A stretch of DNA of 64,000 nucleotides from assembly GCF_023074175.1 (NCBI RefSeq), contig NZ_JADPKS010000169.1:1-64000 (forward strand). The letters are read 5' to 3'. The first letter of the stretch is position 1, and each line of letters starts with the position of its first letter. Source of the stretch: Bradyrhizobium sp. 139 (GTDB lineage: Bacteria > Pseudomonadota > Alphaproteobacteria > Rhizobiales > Xanthobacteraceae). The position numbers and the translations under genes were made by a program. The notes beneath the pieces are model-generated. The model searched no databases. It was given only the letters and a program-made list of their open reading frames with translations, and was not told where the DNA came from. Shown one piece after another: positions 54,710-64,000 of this stretch.

Positions 54710-55738
54710 TTACGCAGTCGTGCCGGCGATCGAGCGGCGGATCTCCCGCTGCACTTCCGCGCTCGATAGAAACAGATCGTGATTGATGATGCTCCAGCCT
54801 TCCTGCGAAGCATCGACCACGCGCACGCCGAGCCGCTGGATGACTGCCTTCTCGGCGGCGCCGACCCTGGTCATTCCACCTGCGATTTGTCCCGATAGAG
54901 CCAGAGCGCGATCGTTCGTCGCGGCGATCACGGTGATCTTGCCGGCAAGCGGACCGATGCGGTGGATCGCCGACGCGAACACGTCCATGTCGATGTCGGG
55001 CGCGGCAAACACGACCGTGCCGATCTTGCTCGTAACAGTGTCGCCGTATCGCGCATAGAGCTGACGCAGGCTTTCGAGCGTCAGCATGGTTCCCATGCTG
55101 TGCGCAACGATGTGCACGCGGCCGGCGCCTGAAGCGGACACGAGGGAAGAGAGCACGCGTTCGAAATCGTCGCGAGACCACATCGCGCTGTCGCGGTCAT
55201 AGGCATAGTCGAACAGTCCTGCCTTGGAGGGCCAGGAGAACATCATGGTCCGCCCGCGGAACTTGATCCCATCGGAGAGATGTGCGGCATCGAGCGCGGC
55301 GGTTTCGAATGTCTGCTTGAAGCCGTGCACATAGATCAGCACGTCTCCTCCTCCGCCGGTCTGCGCGAGAAGGTCGCCAATTTCGGCCTGCACCGGTTCG
55401 ACCTGATCGAGCCGCCAATCGCCCAGTCCGACCGAGGCGAGAGAGAGACGGCTCTCGTCCGGCGCCACCAGCTTTGCCCGCGCGACTGTCATTGTGGTCG
55501 CGCGTTCCGACCCGAACCAAGGCTTCGTGCGACCACCCTTCACGGGCTTGCGTGTGGTGGTGACGAGCAATGTGGGGTCAACGGAGAGCGACGATGCGTC
55601 GTAGCGCGCGCCGGTCGCGCCCAAGCCTGCGCATCCGCTGAGCGCGAGAGCGCTGCCTGCCGACACAAGCCCGCCCAGGAGCGCGCGGCGCGAAAGAGAA
55701 TGATCAGAGTCGCGTTGCGGTAAATGTCGAACGATCAC
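54710..55738 (-). CDS. Alpha/beta hydrolase (DUF900-type), Tat-exported lipoprotein
   Basis: Protein of 342 aa. The N-terminus has a twin-arginine motif SRRALLGG at 16-23 and a lipobox ALSGC with Cys36, so it is probably Tat-exported and lipid-anchored. The DUF900 fold shows IYVHGFKQTFETAAL, FSWPSKA, and the nucleophile Ser214 in VAHSMGT. Substrate unknown. First chromosomal gene after the element. Confidence 0.85.
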   Translation of the reverse strand: MIVRHLPQRDSDHSLSRRALLGGLVSAGSALALSGCAGLGATGARYDASSLSVDPTLLVTTTRKPVKGGRTKPWFGSERATTMTVARAKLVAPDESRLSLASVGLGDWRLDQVEPVQAEIGDLLAQTGGGGDVLIYVHGFKQTFETAALDAAHLSDGIKFRGRTMMFSWPSKAGLFDYAYDRDSAMWSRDDFERVLSSLVSASGAGRVHIVAHSMGTMLTLESLRQLYARYGDTVTSKIGTVVFAAPDIDMDVFASAIHRIGPLAGKITVIAATNDRALALSGQIAGGMTRVGAAEKAVIQRLGVRVVDASQEGWSIINHDLFLSSAEVQREIRRSIAGTTA

Positions 55739-56008
55739 ACGGAACCTTTGGGAACTTTGCCCACCGTAGCGCCACCCCGCCTAACTCCCTGAATGACAAT
55801 GGGGGCGAGAAGACGGCGGAGTGGCTTCGCGGTCGGTTGCATGGTCTCTTACCGTTCCGTTGGATCTTCTTCATCAGCGGTGCGAGCACTCTCGGCCCGT
55901 TTCGAGGTCGAAGCGCGGCGTCTGGATGTGCGTCCGCTGGTGACGGGATGGGACTCACTGAGGTCTGGCAGGGAGCGCCATTCCAGCCCGAGTGTGTTGA
56001 CGGGCTGA

Positions 56009-56575
56009 TCAGCCGGACTGAAGCCAATCGTCCGCGGTGAAAGCTTCCAGCTCGGCGAAATACGCCTCGTTCGGATCGGACCTCGCGTCGGGGTCGCCGC
56101 CCGATTTGGCTCCGTGGATCAGATCGTGCATGTGGGCGGCAAGCACCGAGCCGATCGCATGAATGGCTTCGTGGCGGTCGAGCCCTTCGGACATCAGCCG
56201 CTCGGCCGTGCCGCGCACCGGCAGCGCGGCATCGGCAATCTGGCTCTCGACGACGGCATGAAAGACGGCGTGAGCTTGCTCCCGCGGAAAGCGGATCCCG
56301 GCGCGCCGATGGTACGCGACGACGAGATTGATCCGTTCCTGCTCGTCCAGCGCAAGCCACTGATCCGGGTCCGGCTCCACGAATGGATCATACTCCAGCA
56401 TCGCTTCGTCTTCCTGAAGCGCCCATCCGGCAACGTCCGAGGCCCGCGCATCGACTTGGGGCAATCCGGATGACGGCTCATCCAGCCTTTGTGAGATGAG
56501 GCAGCACTTCTTGAACTTCTTGCCACTGCCGCAGGGGCAGGGATCGTTTCGTCCCACCTTGTTTGAATTCATCAT
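56009..56575 (-). CDS. SEC-C motif protein
   Basis: Protein of 188 aa from ATG 56575. An SEC-C zinc motif opens the protein: NDPCPCGSGKKFKKCC at about 10-25. The remainder is helical and acidic, with HRRAGIRFPREQAHAVFHAV and DRHEAIHAIGSVLAAHMHDL (DUF1841-like). SEC-C tails usually bind SecB or partners. It lies upstream of no operon partner; the uncharacterised gene next door is on the same strand, 124 bp away. Confidence 0.75.
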   Translation of the reverse strand: MMNSNKVGRNDPCPCGSGKKFKKCCLISQRLDEPSSGLPQVDARASDVAGWALQEDEAMLEYDPFVEPDPDQWLALDEQERINLVVAYHRRAGIRFPREQAHAVFHAVVESQIADAALPVRGTAERLMSEGLDRHEAIHAIGSVLAAHMHDLIHGAKSGGDPDARSDPNEAYFAELEAFTADDWLQSG

Positions 56576-56698
56576 TGCGAACACCAGCGACAGGGTCGAG
56601 CGTAAAAATGCTCTGCCGAGCAAAGAGACAATATGCGCGCCGGCGGCGAGTTGAGCAACTCCCCGGCCGATGGCGCAGCAGCCATGCGGCCGTCTCGT

Positions 56699-58123
56699 TT
56701 ACCGTCTCATTCCATCAAGGCCCAGTTCCTTCCACAGCCAACCGAAGCTGTAACTGGCCATTGCGCGGTTGTGATCACCGGATTTGGCCGTCATGTTCTC
56801 CATCATTTTGAGCCATTCGACGACCTGCCGTCGTCCGTTGTCCGTCTTGACTGCGGCACGGGGCGTCAGGCCGCCGAGCGTGCCGACCGGTTCATCGAGC
56901 ACGCTGCGGTAGTGCCGATCCATTTGATCATGGATCAGCGCAGTTTGTTCCTCCTCGGAGAGATCGACTTCCCGGACCTCGGCGGCATGGCACGTGGCCA
57001 TCATGTGCTCGACAGTTTCCGTCTCGATCGAGGGGTTGCCGACGCGCGAGCCGAGTAGCCGCGATAGCAGGGCGCAGCCGCGGTCGCAGCGCTCACGGGA
57101 GTTCACGCTGAGGACCACCGCCTTCTTCTCCAGCTTCAAATCGCCGAGCACGAGCGTGCCGTCGTCGCGCCAGGTCTCGAATTTCAACGTGCGCCCCGGC
57201 TGCTCGCCGGCACTCGGCGCGGCCGGTTGTTCGCTGGCGATCCAGCTCCAGGTGGTCTTACCGGTGGCGCGAAATTCATCATGAGCCAGCAAGACGGCGC
57301 GGATCTCCTTGCTCGTCGCGCCGGTCGCGTAGGGGTAGTGCGCCACGCACAGGACCAGTTCGTCTCCTTCCGTGTTGCGCAGTTCGGGAATTTCCGGCGC
57401 GCGAATCCGCTCGATCACGTCGATCAGCCAAAAGGTGGTGAACATCGAGCCGCTTGCGCGCGCCATCTCGGTGGGAGAGAGGGCGGCAATCTCCTCGTCC
57501 TCGACGTCTTCTCCAAAGGTCTCTTTCAGCGCTTCTTTCGCAATCTGCCGTCTTTCATCCTCGCCGAGCTCTGCGAATGCACGCCAGGCTTCGAGAAGGT
57601 CGTCGGCTGTCGCGGGGGCGAATACCAGCATGCCGCCGCCGATCTGCATTGTGGTGCCCACCTGCACGACGCGTGCGGCGATCCGGTCCCACGGCTTGAG
57701 GCTGCGGGTTGCGCTCCGTTCGCTGATCAGGACCGGTTCGCCGTCTCGCATGAGATCTCGGGCGCGAAACGACGTTCCGGGAACGACGTCGCTCACCTCG
57801 TAGAGGCGCATCGTCGAATGCCGTAGCGCCGCCATGTAGGTGCGGAGGGACGCAGTCTCCTTCCAGCCGCGCCGTTTCACATAATCGTCGATCGCGTTCT
57901 CGCCGTCGTCGAATTCGCGGGTCAGGAAGTCCTCGAACGCGCAGGGCCAGACCGTGCTCATGAACAGGTCCTCGCCGACGACCGACACGATATCCTCCAT
58001 TTCGAGGCCGGTCTCGTCGCAGGCGGGCAATACATGGTCTGCCAGGATCTCTTCGAAGCGTTCGGCCCAGACACCGCGCATCGACCATTTGATCAGCCCA
58101 TCGAGTATGTGTTTGCCGGCCAT
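56699..58123 (-). CDS. Uncharacterised 474-aa protein with an antitoxin-like C-terminus
   Basis: The ATG 58123 (MAGKHILDGLI) is preferred; an upstream extension of 31 residues is possible. The middle is acidic with KETFGEDVEDEEIAAL. The section near 375-400 has CDRGCALLSRLLGSRVG, and the end LTPRAAVKTDNGRRQVVEWL resembles the toxin-binding C-terminus of MbcA/Xre antitoxins. No known enzyme motif. It may pair with the SEC-C gene downstream. I do not recognise the family. Confidence 0.6.
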   Translation of the reverse strand: MAGKHILDGLIKWSMRGVWAERFEEILADHVLPACDETGLEMEDIVSVVGEDLFMSTVWPCAFEDFLTREFDDGENAIDDYVKRRGWKETASLRTYMAALRHSTMRLYEVSDVVPGTSFRARDLMRDGEPVLISERSATRSLKPWDRIAARVVQVGTTMQIGGGMLVFAPATADDLLEAWRAFAELGEDERRQIAKEALKETFGEDVEDEEIAALSPTEMARASGSMFTTFWLIDVIERIRAPEIPELRNTEGDELVLCVAHYPYATGATSKEIRAVLLAHDEFRATGKTTWSWIASEQPAAPSAGEQPGRTLKFETWRDDGTLVLGDLKLEKKAVVLSVNSRERCDRGCALLSRLLGSRVGNPSIETETVEHMMATCHAAEVREVDLSEEEQTALIHDQMDRHYRSVLDEPVGTLGGLTPRAAVKTDNGRRQVVEWLKMMENMTAKSGDHNRAMASYSFGWLWKELGLDGMRR

Positions 58124-58403
58124 CGTCCCACTCACGTCATAAAGGTCATTCGTCGTGACCCGCGACAAGTCTATCAAGCATAGGCGGCCAGTTCGACCGG
58201 GAACCGCACCTGCCACGAGAATTCACAAGGTTCTTCGCGGGTTACCCGCACTCGTCTGGCCAATGAGGCCGGCGAAGTGGGGCGGCGAGTATGCTGGAGA
58301 TTGGGTGGCACCTTCTGTACCGTAGCAGCCTCGCAGGCTTGCTGCGCGTGGCACGCCATCTCTCGAAGCTGGATTTGGTTGTTCTCTCCGAAGGAGTGAG
58401 CCT

Positions 58404-58765
58404 GTGGCATTGGCGATCAACATCCGGGCCGACAATCGTTCGGCGGACGAGATCGAGCGGCTGTGGGACCAGGTCGCTGCGCTCGAAGTCGAGCCGTCGA
58501 TGCGTGCGCTCGGCTATCGGCCGCATTTTACATTTGCCATCTACGATTCTCCAGCGGTCGACGAGAAAGCTGCATGGGACGCGATGCTGAGCGCCGTCGC
58601 GGACGGGAAGCCGCTGCTCGCCGACGAGCGGCGTGACGAGGCCATTGCTTTCGCGCGTTCATTCGGCGGCAAGATTGAAGTGCTGTCGACGTCGTCGATT
58701 GCGTGGTCTTTCCGCCGGTCCGGGTCATCGCTGAGCGAAAATTACCGCTGTTGCCCGGCCTGTGA
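58404..58765 (+). pseudogene. Decayed 2'-5' RNA ligase-like gene
   Basis: It starts MALAINIRADNRSADEIERL then LGYRPHFTFAIYD, the front of the 2H phosphoesterase family (first HxT/S motif HFTF). The central part, including the second H motif, is deleted after AWDAMLSA. The ending DEAIAFARSFGGKIEV then continues in another frame as DCVVFPPVRVIAERKL. Internal deletion plus frameshift: a pseudogene. Confidence 0.7.
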
Positions 58766-58815
58766 CCTTCTTTGCGGCGTGGGCAGCCGCGTCGCTCTCA
58801 TACGGCAGAGCCGGC

Positions 58816-59248
58816 TCAGCCGACGATTTCGATCGCATTGTGCGTACACCAATGGCGCGATGCCCGCTCCGTCGCCTCATTCTCGAAGGCACGCCAGCGA
58901 TCGGTCGCGCCGCGTCGGGCGAGCAGGGTCTTGAACTTCGGATAGGCCCCTCGTTTGTTGAAGAAATAGCGGACGTCGTCGAAATCGTCCGCCAGAAACT
59001 CGCCGGCGAAATCGAGGACGAGCGACTTGCCCAGGCCGAGTTCGCGCTTGTCCGGCAGGGCGACGTACTTCTCCTCGTCCTCAATGTCCTCCGGCAGGTC
59101 GTCGTACAACTCCGCGGCGTCAGGGAAATCGGTTTGATAGTGAATTGTCCCGGTCCGCTTGCAGACGAAGGCGCGAAATTCTCCCAAGTTTCCGCCGGTG
59201 TTGGCGAACTCGAAGGCTTTCGATGATGTCCTCGAACTTCACTGGCAT
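58816..59248 (-). pseudogene. UPF0158 protein with a frameshift near its start
   Basis: From ATG 59248 the protein reads MPVKFEDIIE, then one extra A (GAAAGCC) shifts the frame; the continuation FEFANTGGNLGEFRAFVCK runs to the stop at 58816 with IEDEEKYVALPDKRELGLGK, all typical of UPF0158. If the shift is real, translation could restart at the internal ATG or GTG with only 123 aa. Overlaps the Phd-like relic. Confidence 0.7.
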
Positions 59249-59387
59249 AATGTTTGATCGCCATGTACTCGCGACTGCATCGCCGGGCGAGGCTTGTTTC
59301 GCTGTGTGATCGTCACGGCCTGCGCAAGGCCTCGGCGGTGATATCTCCCGAGTTGCGGCAAAGATCGCTGGTCGAAACCTTGGCCAT
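59245..59387 (-). pseudogene. Phd/YefM-type antitoxin relic
   Basis: From ATG 59387: MAKVSTSDLCRNSGDITAEA then, in another frame, AVTITQRNKPR and, in a third, SREYMAIKHYA. This is the order of a Phd antitoxin N-terminus with at least two frameshifts. No toxin gene is seen nearby. Confidence 0.6.
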
Positions 59388-60249
59388 GGCAGTCTCTATT
59401 GATGCTGCAAAACACAGCAAATAAGTAAATGCTGCAAGAGATGGGAACCGGCGCAGCCCGTTGCCCGTCGGGCAAAACAGTCCATACCGCAGTCAACCTC
59501 CTTCTCTCAAAATATTCCGCTTTACCGAAATTCGGGTTTGTCGTATGTGTGTGCCATCCTAGCCCAGCAAAGGGGCGGTCGTACGTCGTCACGAACGCGG
59601 GCTGGAGTGCGGTGGACGCGGGCGGCGTTAAAGGCGCGATTGTGCGTGCAGGGCGAGATGAACCTCGTGAGCATGTCACGAACCGCTATCGACGGACGGC
59701 GCTCAAACTGGCGGAACCCTTAGGCGGAGCGGGACCATGTCCGGCGAAGCCGCTTGGCGAAGCCGGAAGCTCGCGTACGGCGAAACCGTGTGGTCCTGGC
59801 CGTCGTTGCTACGGTCAAGCTTTTGCGAAGGCGTCATCGCGTCAACCGGCGCGGTGCCGTGCATTTCGTGGAGGTGACGGAGGCAAGAAAGAATTCGTCT
59901 CCGGGGAGAGCGCGGCATAGGCCGTCAAACCATCGCGCAGGGAAGGCCTGGTCTCGGCTGCCCTGTGTCTCCCCTGTGCATTGCGTGTGCAGCATTTTCG
60001 CATAGGGGCTTTGTGGGTGCCAGTCGGCGCCCGGTCTTCCCTGCGCCCTTTCTTCGGAGAGGGGTGAAGCGAGAAGCATAGCTCGGGCAAAACATGCCGC
60101 GAGGCTGCGATCGCGTATCTGCGATCAGGCTGCGTCAATTGCACTGCACGCTGGTCTGGCGGGTTCCCGACTGGCCTGAGGCAAGGCGAAACAGAATCTC
60201 AACCGAAACCCGCTAGGTCTGGCTCATCCTCTCTCCACAGGTCTTCGCA
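59388..60249. other. Long spacer with a decayed dispersed repeat
   Basis: About 860 bp without a supported gene; the long open frames here have no homology to known families and no ribosome sites. The part at 59890-60060 is repeat-like and listed separately. Confidence 0.5.
59890..60060. repeat. Dispersed Bradyrhizobium-type repeat
   Basis: GCCGTCAAACCATCGCGCAG then GGAAGGCC at one side and GGTCTTCCCTGCGCCC at the other form inverted ends around about 100 bp. The phrase is familiar as a common intergenic repeat in Bradyrhizobium-like genomes. Confidence 0.55.
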
Positions 60250-61458
60250 ATGAAATTATTCTGGCGCTCCTCGGCCGTTATTCTGCTTTTGCTGTTCCCG
60301 AATCTTTCCGCCCAGGCGCAGGAAGACCGGCTCGTCAAACTGTCGCCGAGCATCCAATATCAGCGCATCGCCCGCTGGGATGCCGATCAGCTGAACAAGA
60401 TTCTGCAGGTCGATACCCCCGCCTTCGCCGGCATCACGGCGACCTACACTCCGGCGCGCAATGCTGTGCGGCTCTATCGCGTGACCTATTCGTCCGTCGT
60501 GCCGGAGCGCGGCAACAAGCCGACGGTCGCGTCCGGACTTCTTGCCATCCCTGAAGGCGAGGGCACGTCGTTTCCGATGGTGTCCTATCAGCATGGCACC
60601 GTTTACGGAAAGCAAGAGGTTCCCTCGTTCCCGGATCAGTCGCCGGAAACACAGCTCATGATCGCGCAGTTCGCCGGGCAGGGATATGTGGTCATTGGCG
60701 CCGACTATTTCGGGCTTGGCACGTCCTCCGAGCCGGAAGGCTACATGGTGAAAGCGAGCCACCAGCAGGCGACCTACGACATGCTGATGGCAAGCCGCGT
60801 CGTGCTCGATCATCTCAAGCTTGCCACGCCCAAGCTGTTTCTTGCCGGCTGGTCGCAAGGCGGGTTCGTGACCATGGCGATGCTCGAGAAGCTCGAGCAA
60901 TCCGGCGTCAAGGTCGACGCGGCCGCGACCGCGAGCGCGCCGCTCGACGTGTTCGTTGCGCTGAACGGATTTCTCAGTTTCCCGCGCAAGAACGATGCGA
61001 GCTGGGTGAATTCGCTGTTCATCCTCTCGGCGTTCTCCTTCGAGAACTATTATGGCGTGCCCGGGCTCGCGCGCTCGCTGATCGCGGATGCCTATTATGA
61101 CGTGTCGCGCAAGGCCTACATGCGCGAACCCTTCACTCCCGCCGACGTGCCGACCGATCTGCACAAGTTGATCCGTGCCGATTATTTCGATCCGCAGTTC
61201 TTCGCGGCATCGGCTTACGGCCGGCTCATCGCGCAGACACAGGCGTATCGCTGGATCGTCAGGAGCCCGGTCCGCAACTATTATGGCGAGACCGACGAAG
61301 CGATCAGTGTCGGGCTCGGCCAGCTCGCCATGACCTATCAGCGCGCGATCGGCAGCAGCAACCCGGCCGTCGATGCCGTCTCGACCGGCAGCACGAGCCA
61401 TCGCGGCACCTTCGCGACGGCCGTGCCGAAGTGGAAATCATGGTTTGACGGGCTCTGA
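60250..61458 (+). CDS. Secreted alpha/beta hydrolase (lipase-like)
   Basis: Protein of 402 aa. Signal peptide at residues 1-23 (ends SAQA). Nucleophile Ser202 in GWSQGG, with the earlier oxyanion-like YQHGTVYG at 113-120 and a conserved GADYFGLG near 150. The C-terminal part ends in STSHRGTF with a likely catalytic His. Probably a periplasmic or secreted esterase/lipase related to the secretory lipase group. Substrate unknown. Confidence 0.85.
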   Translation: MKLFWRSSAVILLLLFPNLSAQAQEDRLVKLSPSIQYQRIARWDADQLNKILQVDTPAFAGITATYTPARNAVRLYRVTYSSVVPERGNKPTVASGLLAIPEGEGTSFPMVSYQHGTVYGKQEVPSFPDQSPETQLMIAQFAGQGYVVIGADYFGLGTSSEPEGYMVKASHQQATYDMLMASRVVLDHLKLATPKLFLAGWSQGGFVTMAMLEKLEQSGVKVDAAATASAPLDVFVALNGFLSFPRKNDASWVNSLFILSAFSFENYYGVPGLARSLIADAYYDVSRKAYMREPFTPADVPTDLHKLIRADYFDPQFFAASAYGRLIAQTQAYRWIVRSPVRNYYGETDEAISVGLGQLAMTYQRAIGSSNPAVDAVSTGSTSHRGTFATAVPKWKSWFDGL

Positions 61459-61622
61459 CGGCACGCGCGATTCCGCATGATGCGTCGGCATCGGCGGAGG
61501 TGGTCGTCGCTCCCGGAATCTGCCTCAATGCGAATGGAGCTGGCCCTGTGCGGCCGGTCTCCGCCTCCGAAGCTGCTGCCGGGCCTTTGGAGGTTTTGGC
61601 ATCAGCTTTTCGGAGTGACGAT

Positions 61623-63113
61623 ATGAGCGGTTTGGTGATCTCGGGCGGCCGGGTGGTGGATCCCGCGAGCGGGATGGACGCCGTCGGCGATGTGGCAATC
61701 GTGGATGGCAAGATCGCCGCGGTCGGCTCCTCGCTCGGCGGCGCCGAGCAGGTGATCGACGCGGCCGGGCTCGTGGTCGCGCCCGGCTTCATCGACCTGC
61801 ATGCGCACGGCCAGTCGCTCCCGGCCGACCGCATGCAGGCGTTCGACGGTGTGACGACGACGCTCGATCTCGAGGCAGGCGTGCTGCCGGTTGGGTCCTG
61901 GTATGAGCGCCAGGCCAGGAAGGGACGCGTGCTGAACTACGGCGCCGCCACCAACTGGGCCTTTGCGCGCATCGGCGCGATGACAGGCTCGAACGCCGAG
62001 AGCTCGCTGGAGGCGTTCGGCAACGCGATGCGTGACCGGCGCTGGATGGACAACGTCGCGAGCGATGCGGAGGTCGCCGGCATTCTCGAGCGTCTTTCGC
62101 GCGGCCTGAACGAAGGCGGCATCGGCATCGGCATTCTCAACGCCTATGCGCCGGGCGCCGGCGTGCAGGAGCTGACCGCGGTGTGTCAGCTCGCGGCTGC
62201 GCAGGACGTGCCGACCTTCACTCATGTCGCCTACATGTCGCGCGTCGACCCCGAGAGCGCGGCGGAAGCCTATATTCGCCTGATCGGCTATGCCGGCGCC
62301 ACCGGCGCGCACATGCATATCTGCCATTTCAACTCGTCGAGCAAGACCGACGTCGAGCGCTGCCGCGTGCTGATCGCGAAGGCGCAGGCCCAGGGCCTGC
62401 CCATCACGGTCGAGGCCTATCCCTACGGCACCGGCTCGACCGTGTTGGCGGCTGCCTTCTTCAGCGACCCCGAGTTCGTCGAGCGCAACGGCACCGGTTA
62501 CGATTCGGTGCAGCGCGTGACCGACGGCCATCGCTTCCGCGATCGCGAGGAGCTGCTCAAGGCGCAGGCCGACGAGCCGTCGTCGCTGGTGCTGTGGCAC
62601 ATCCTCGACACCGAGAACAATGCGCATCATCGCGACCTCCTCGACATGTCGGTGCTCTATCCCGGCGGCGCGATTGCCTCCGACGCGATGCCGTGGACGA
62701 CGTCGGACGGCAAGACCTACACCGGTGATGCCTGGCCGCTGCCGGATGACGCCACCTCGCATCCGCGCTCGGCGGGCTGCTTCACGAAATTCATCCGCGA
62801 ATGGGTGCGCGAGCGCAAGACCGTGTCGCTGCTCGAAGGCGTGCGCAAATGCGCGCTGATTCCCGCGGAAATCCTGTCGCAGAGCACGCCCGCGATGCGC
62901 GCCAAGGGCAGGCTTGCGAAGGACGCCGATGCCGACATCGTCGTGTTCGACTACGAGAAGCTTAGCGATCGCGCGACTTTCACCGCGATGAACCGCCCGT
63001 CCGAAGGCGTGCGGCATCTGATCGTCAGCGGCCAGCCACTGATCAGCGACGGTGTGCTGGATGTGGCGGCGCGGCCCGGCCGTCCCGTGCGCCGGCCCGT
63101 CATTGAGGGCTGA
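61623..63113 (+). CDS. N-acyl-D-amino-acid deacylase-like amidohydrolase
   Basis: Protein of 496 aa; ATG 61623 (MSGLVISGGRVVDP) starts the amidohydrolase fold. Metal-binding HxH is His60 and His62 in FIDLHAHGQ. Later motifs THVAYMSR and HICHFNSSS supply further ligands, and AIASDAMPW the catalytic Asp region. The layout fits metal-dependent D-aminoacylases or dihydroorotase-like enzymes. The CobW-type gene starts 3 bp after its stop, so the two form an operon, perhaps so the GTPase supplies its metal. Confidence 0.87.
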   Translation: MSGLVISGGRVVDPASGMDAVGDVAIVDGKIAAVGSSLGGAEQVIDAAGLVVAPGFIDLHAHGQSLPADRMQAFDGVTTTLDLEAGVLPVGSWYERQARKGRVLNYGAATNWAFARIGAMTGSNAESSLEAFGNAMRDRRWMDNVASDAEVAGILERLSRGLNEGGIGIGILNAYAPGAGVQELTAVCQLAAAQDVPTFTHVAYMSRVDPESAAEAYIRLIGYAGATGAHMHICHFNSSSKTDVERCRVLIAKAQAQGLPITVEAYPYGTGSTVLAAAFFSDPEFVERNGTGYDSVQRVTDGHRFRDREELLKAQADEPSSLVLWHILDTENNAHHRDLLDMSVLYPGGAIASDAMPWTTSDGKTYTGDAWPLPDDATSHPRSAGCFTKFIREWVRERKTVSLLEGVRKCALIPAEILSQSTPAMRAKGRLAKDADADIVVFDYEKLSDRATFTAMNRPSEGVRHLIVSGQPLISDGVLDVAARPGRPVRRPVIEG

Positions 63114-63116
63114 TCC

Positions 63117-64000
63117 ATGCCGATCCCCATTCTCCTGGTGACGGGCTTTCTGGGGGCTGGCAAGACCACGGTCGTCAACCATTTGCTGGCGAACGCGGAG
63201 GGACGGCGGATCGCCGCAATCGTCAACGACTTCGGCGCGATCAACATCGATGCGGAGCTGATCGCGGGCGCCAGCGACGGCGTGGTCAGTCTCGCCAATG
63301 GCTGCATCTGCTGCTCGCTCGAAGGCGATCTCTTGCGTACGCTCTCGACGCTGCTGCGGCGTGATCCGAAGCCGGAGTACATCGTCATCGAAACCAGCGG
63401 CGTCGCCGATCCCGCCGACATCGTCCGCAACCTGATGGACCCCGTGATCCTGCGCGAGGCGCCGCTGGAGACTGTGCTCTGTGTGATGGACGCGACGACG
63501 CCGCCGACTGCCCTGGACGACGCGCTACAGCGCTCGCAATTGCGCGTCGCCGATATTGTGGCGCTGAGCAAATTGGATTTGGCAGGCGAGGGCGCGGGTA
63601 CGCGGATGCGCGAGGCCATCCGGGCGCAGCGCGTCCCTGCCGTGGTGGTCGATGCGCGGCATGGCGAGCTTCCTGCCGCGCTGCTGTTTCCCGCGATTGC
63701 GGATCGCGCGCCCGCATCGCGCGATCCGGGACCGAAACGGCCGGCAGAGGAGCGCTTCGAGACACTGAGCTGGACCTCGGAGCGTCCCATCTCGCTGCCG
63801 CGCCTGCAGCAGGCGATCGGCCGGCTGGCGCCAAAACTGGCGCGTGCGAAAGGCCTGTTCGAGACCATCGAGCAGCCCGGCCGCCTGATGGTGTTTCAAT
63901 TCGCCGCCGGCCGCGCGACGCTGGCCCCCGGCGATGCGCCGGCGCCGGGCGTGCCGCGGACGCGGATCGTCTTCATCGCCGAGCTCGGGGTGCTCTCGAA
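63117..64000 (+). CDS. CobW/COG0523-family GTPase (partial, cut by window end)
   Basis: At least 294 aa visible, no stop before 64000. P-loop GFLGAGKT at 10-17, metal-binding CICC at 63-66, GTPase motif ETSGVADP near 98 and a guanine-binding SKLD near 148. Members are metallochaperones that hand Zn, Co or other metals to target enzymes. Directly follows the amidohydrolase, a likely client. Metal unknown. Confidence 0.93.
   Translation, partial: MPIPILLVTGFLGAGKTTVVNHLLANAEGRRIAAIVNDFGAINIDAELIAGASDGVVSLANGCICCSLEGDLLRTLSTLLRRDPKPEYIVIETSGVADPADIVRNLMDPVILREAPLETVLCVMDATTPPTALDDALQRSQLRVADIVALSKLDLAGEGAGTRMREAIRAQRVPAVVVDARHGELPAALLFPAIADRAPASRDPGPKRPAEERFETLSWTSERPISLPRLQQAIGRLAPKLARAKGLFETIEQPGRLMVFQFAAGRATLAPGDAPAPGVPRTRIVFIAELGVLS

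Noticed and set aside
59429..59920. 163-codon plus-strand frame in the long spacer
   Set aside because: No ribosome site, low-complexity composition and overlap with dispersed repeat sequence.

Overview
The window is high-GC DNA typical of a soil alphaproteobacterium of the Bradyrhizobium type (order Hyphomicrobiales). This is inferred from the long CarB (1154 aa) with the extra N-terminal insertion, a DnaG whose zinc ligands are replaced, an RpoH with an intact RpoH box, many recognisable Bradyrhizobium-like proteins, and short dispersed palindromic repeats of the GTCATTCCGGGG / CCCCGGAATGAC kind between genes. No database search was possible, so the genus is an inference.

Layout. (1) 1-3980 is an accessory patch: a GmrSD-like DUF262/DUF1524 protein, a PD-(D/E)XK-like protein, small hypotheticals, a frameshifted MbcA/Xre-type antitoxin and a decayed duplicate of the neighbouring transporter. 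(2) 3990-44510 is mostly core chromosome: AEC transporter, an orphan ParA, two tiny membrane proteins, a DapA-family aldolase with a hairpin-rich leader, trxB with a LysR regulator, an Lrp-type regulator, greA, carB, an MFS exporter with a divergent regulator and twin operators, a tRNA-Cys-like element, methyltransferase, Dps-like protein, cupin, carA, hydrolases, a YqeY protein, epoxide hydrolase, acyl-CoA synthetase, an ArsR-SRPBCC-SRPBCC operon, LysE exporters, N-formylglutamate amidohydrolase, gamma-glutamylcyclotransferase, a chlorite-dismutase-like protein, dnaG-rpoD, lytic transglycosylase, response regulator, diguanylate cyclase, amidase, rpoH, and an RluA-type pseudouridine synthase divergent from a small membrane protein.

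(3) 44568-54602 is a roughly 10-kb integrated element bounded by two identical tRNA-Glu(CTC) genes within an 86-bp direct repeat. A tyrosine integrase lies just inside the left tRNA. The element carries a protein with the A, B and C palm motifs of superfamily-A polymerases (resembling the TV-Pol group of mobile-element polymerases), a ParB-like protein overlapping a zinc-knuckle protein, a perfect 17-bp palindrome beside the ParB-like gene, a secreted ClpP-fold protein, a small secreted protein, a serine recombinase and a solitary P-loop ATPase. The polymerase, ParB-like protein and palindrome suggest an element that may replicate itself; the ATPase and ClpP-like protein look like cargo.

(4) 54607-64000 returns to chromosome: a Tat/lipoprotein hydrolase, a SEC-C protein, an uncharacterised 474-aa protein, a cluster of decayed genes (2'-5' RNA ligase-like, UPF0158, Phd antitoxin), a long repeat-bearing spacer, a secreted hydrolase, an N-acyl-amino-acid deacylase-like amidohydrolase, and a CobW-type GTPase cut by the window end.
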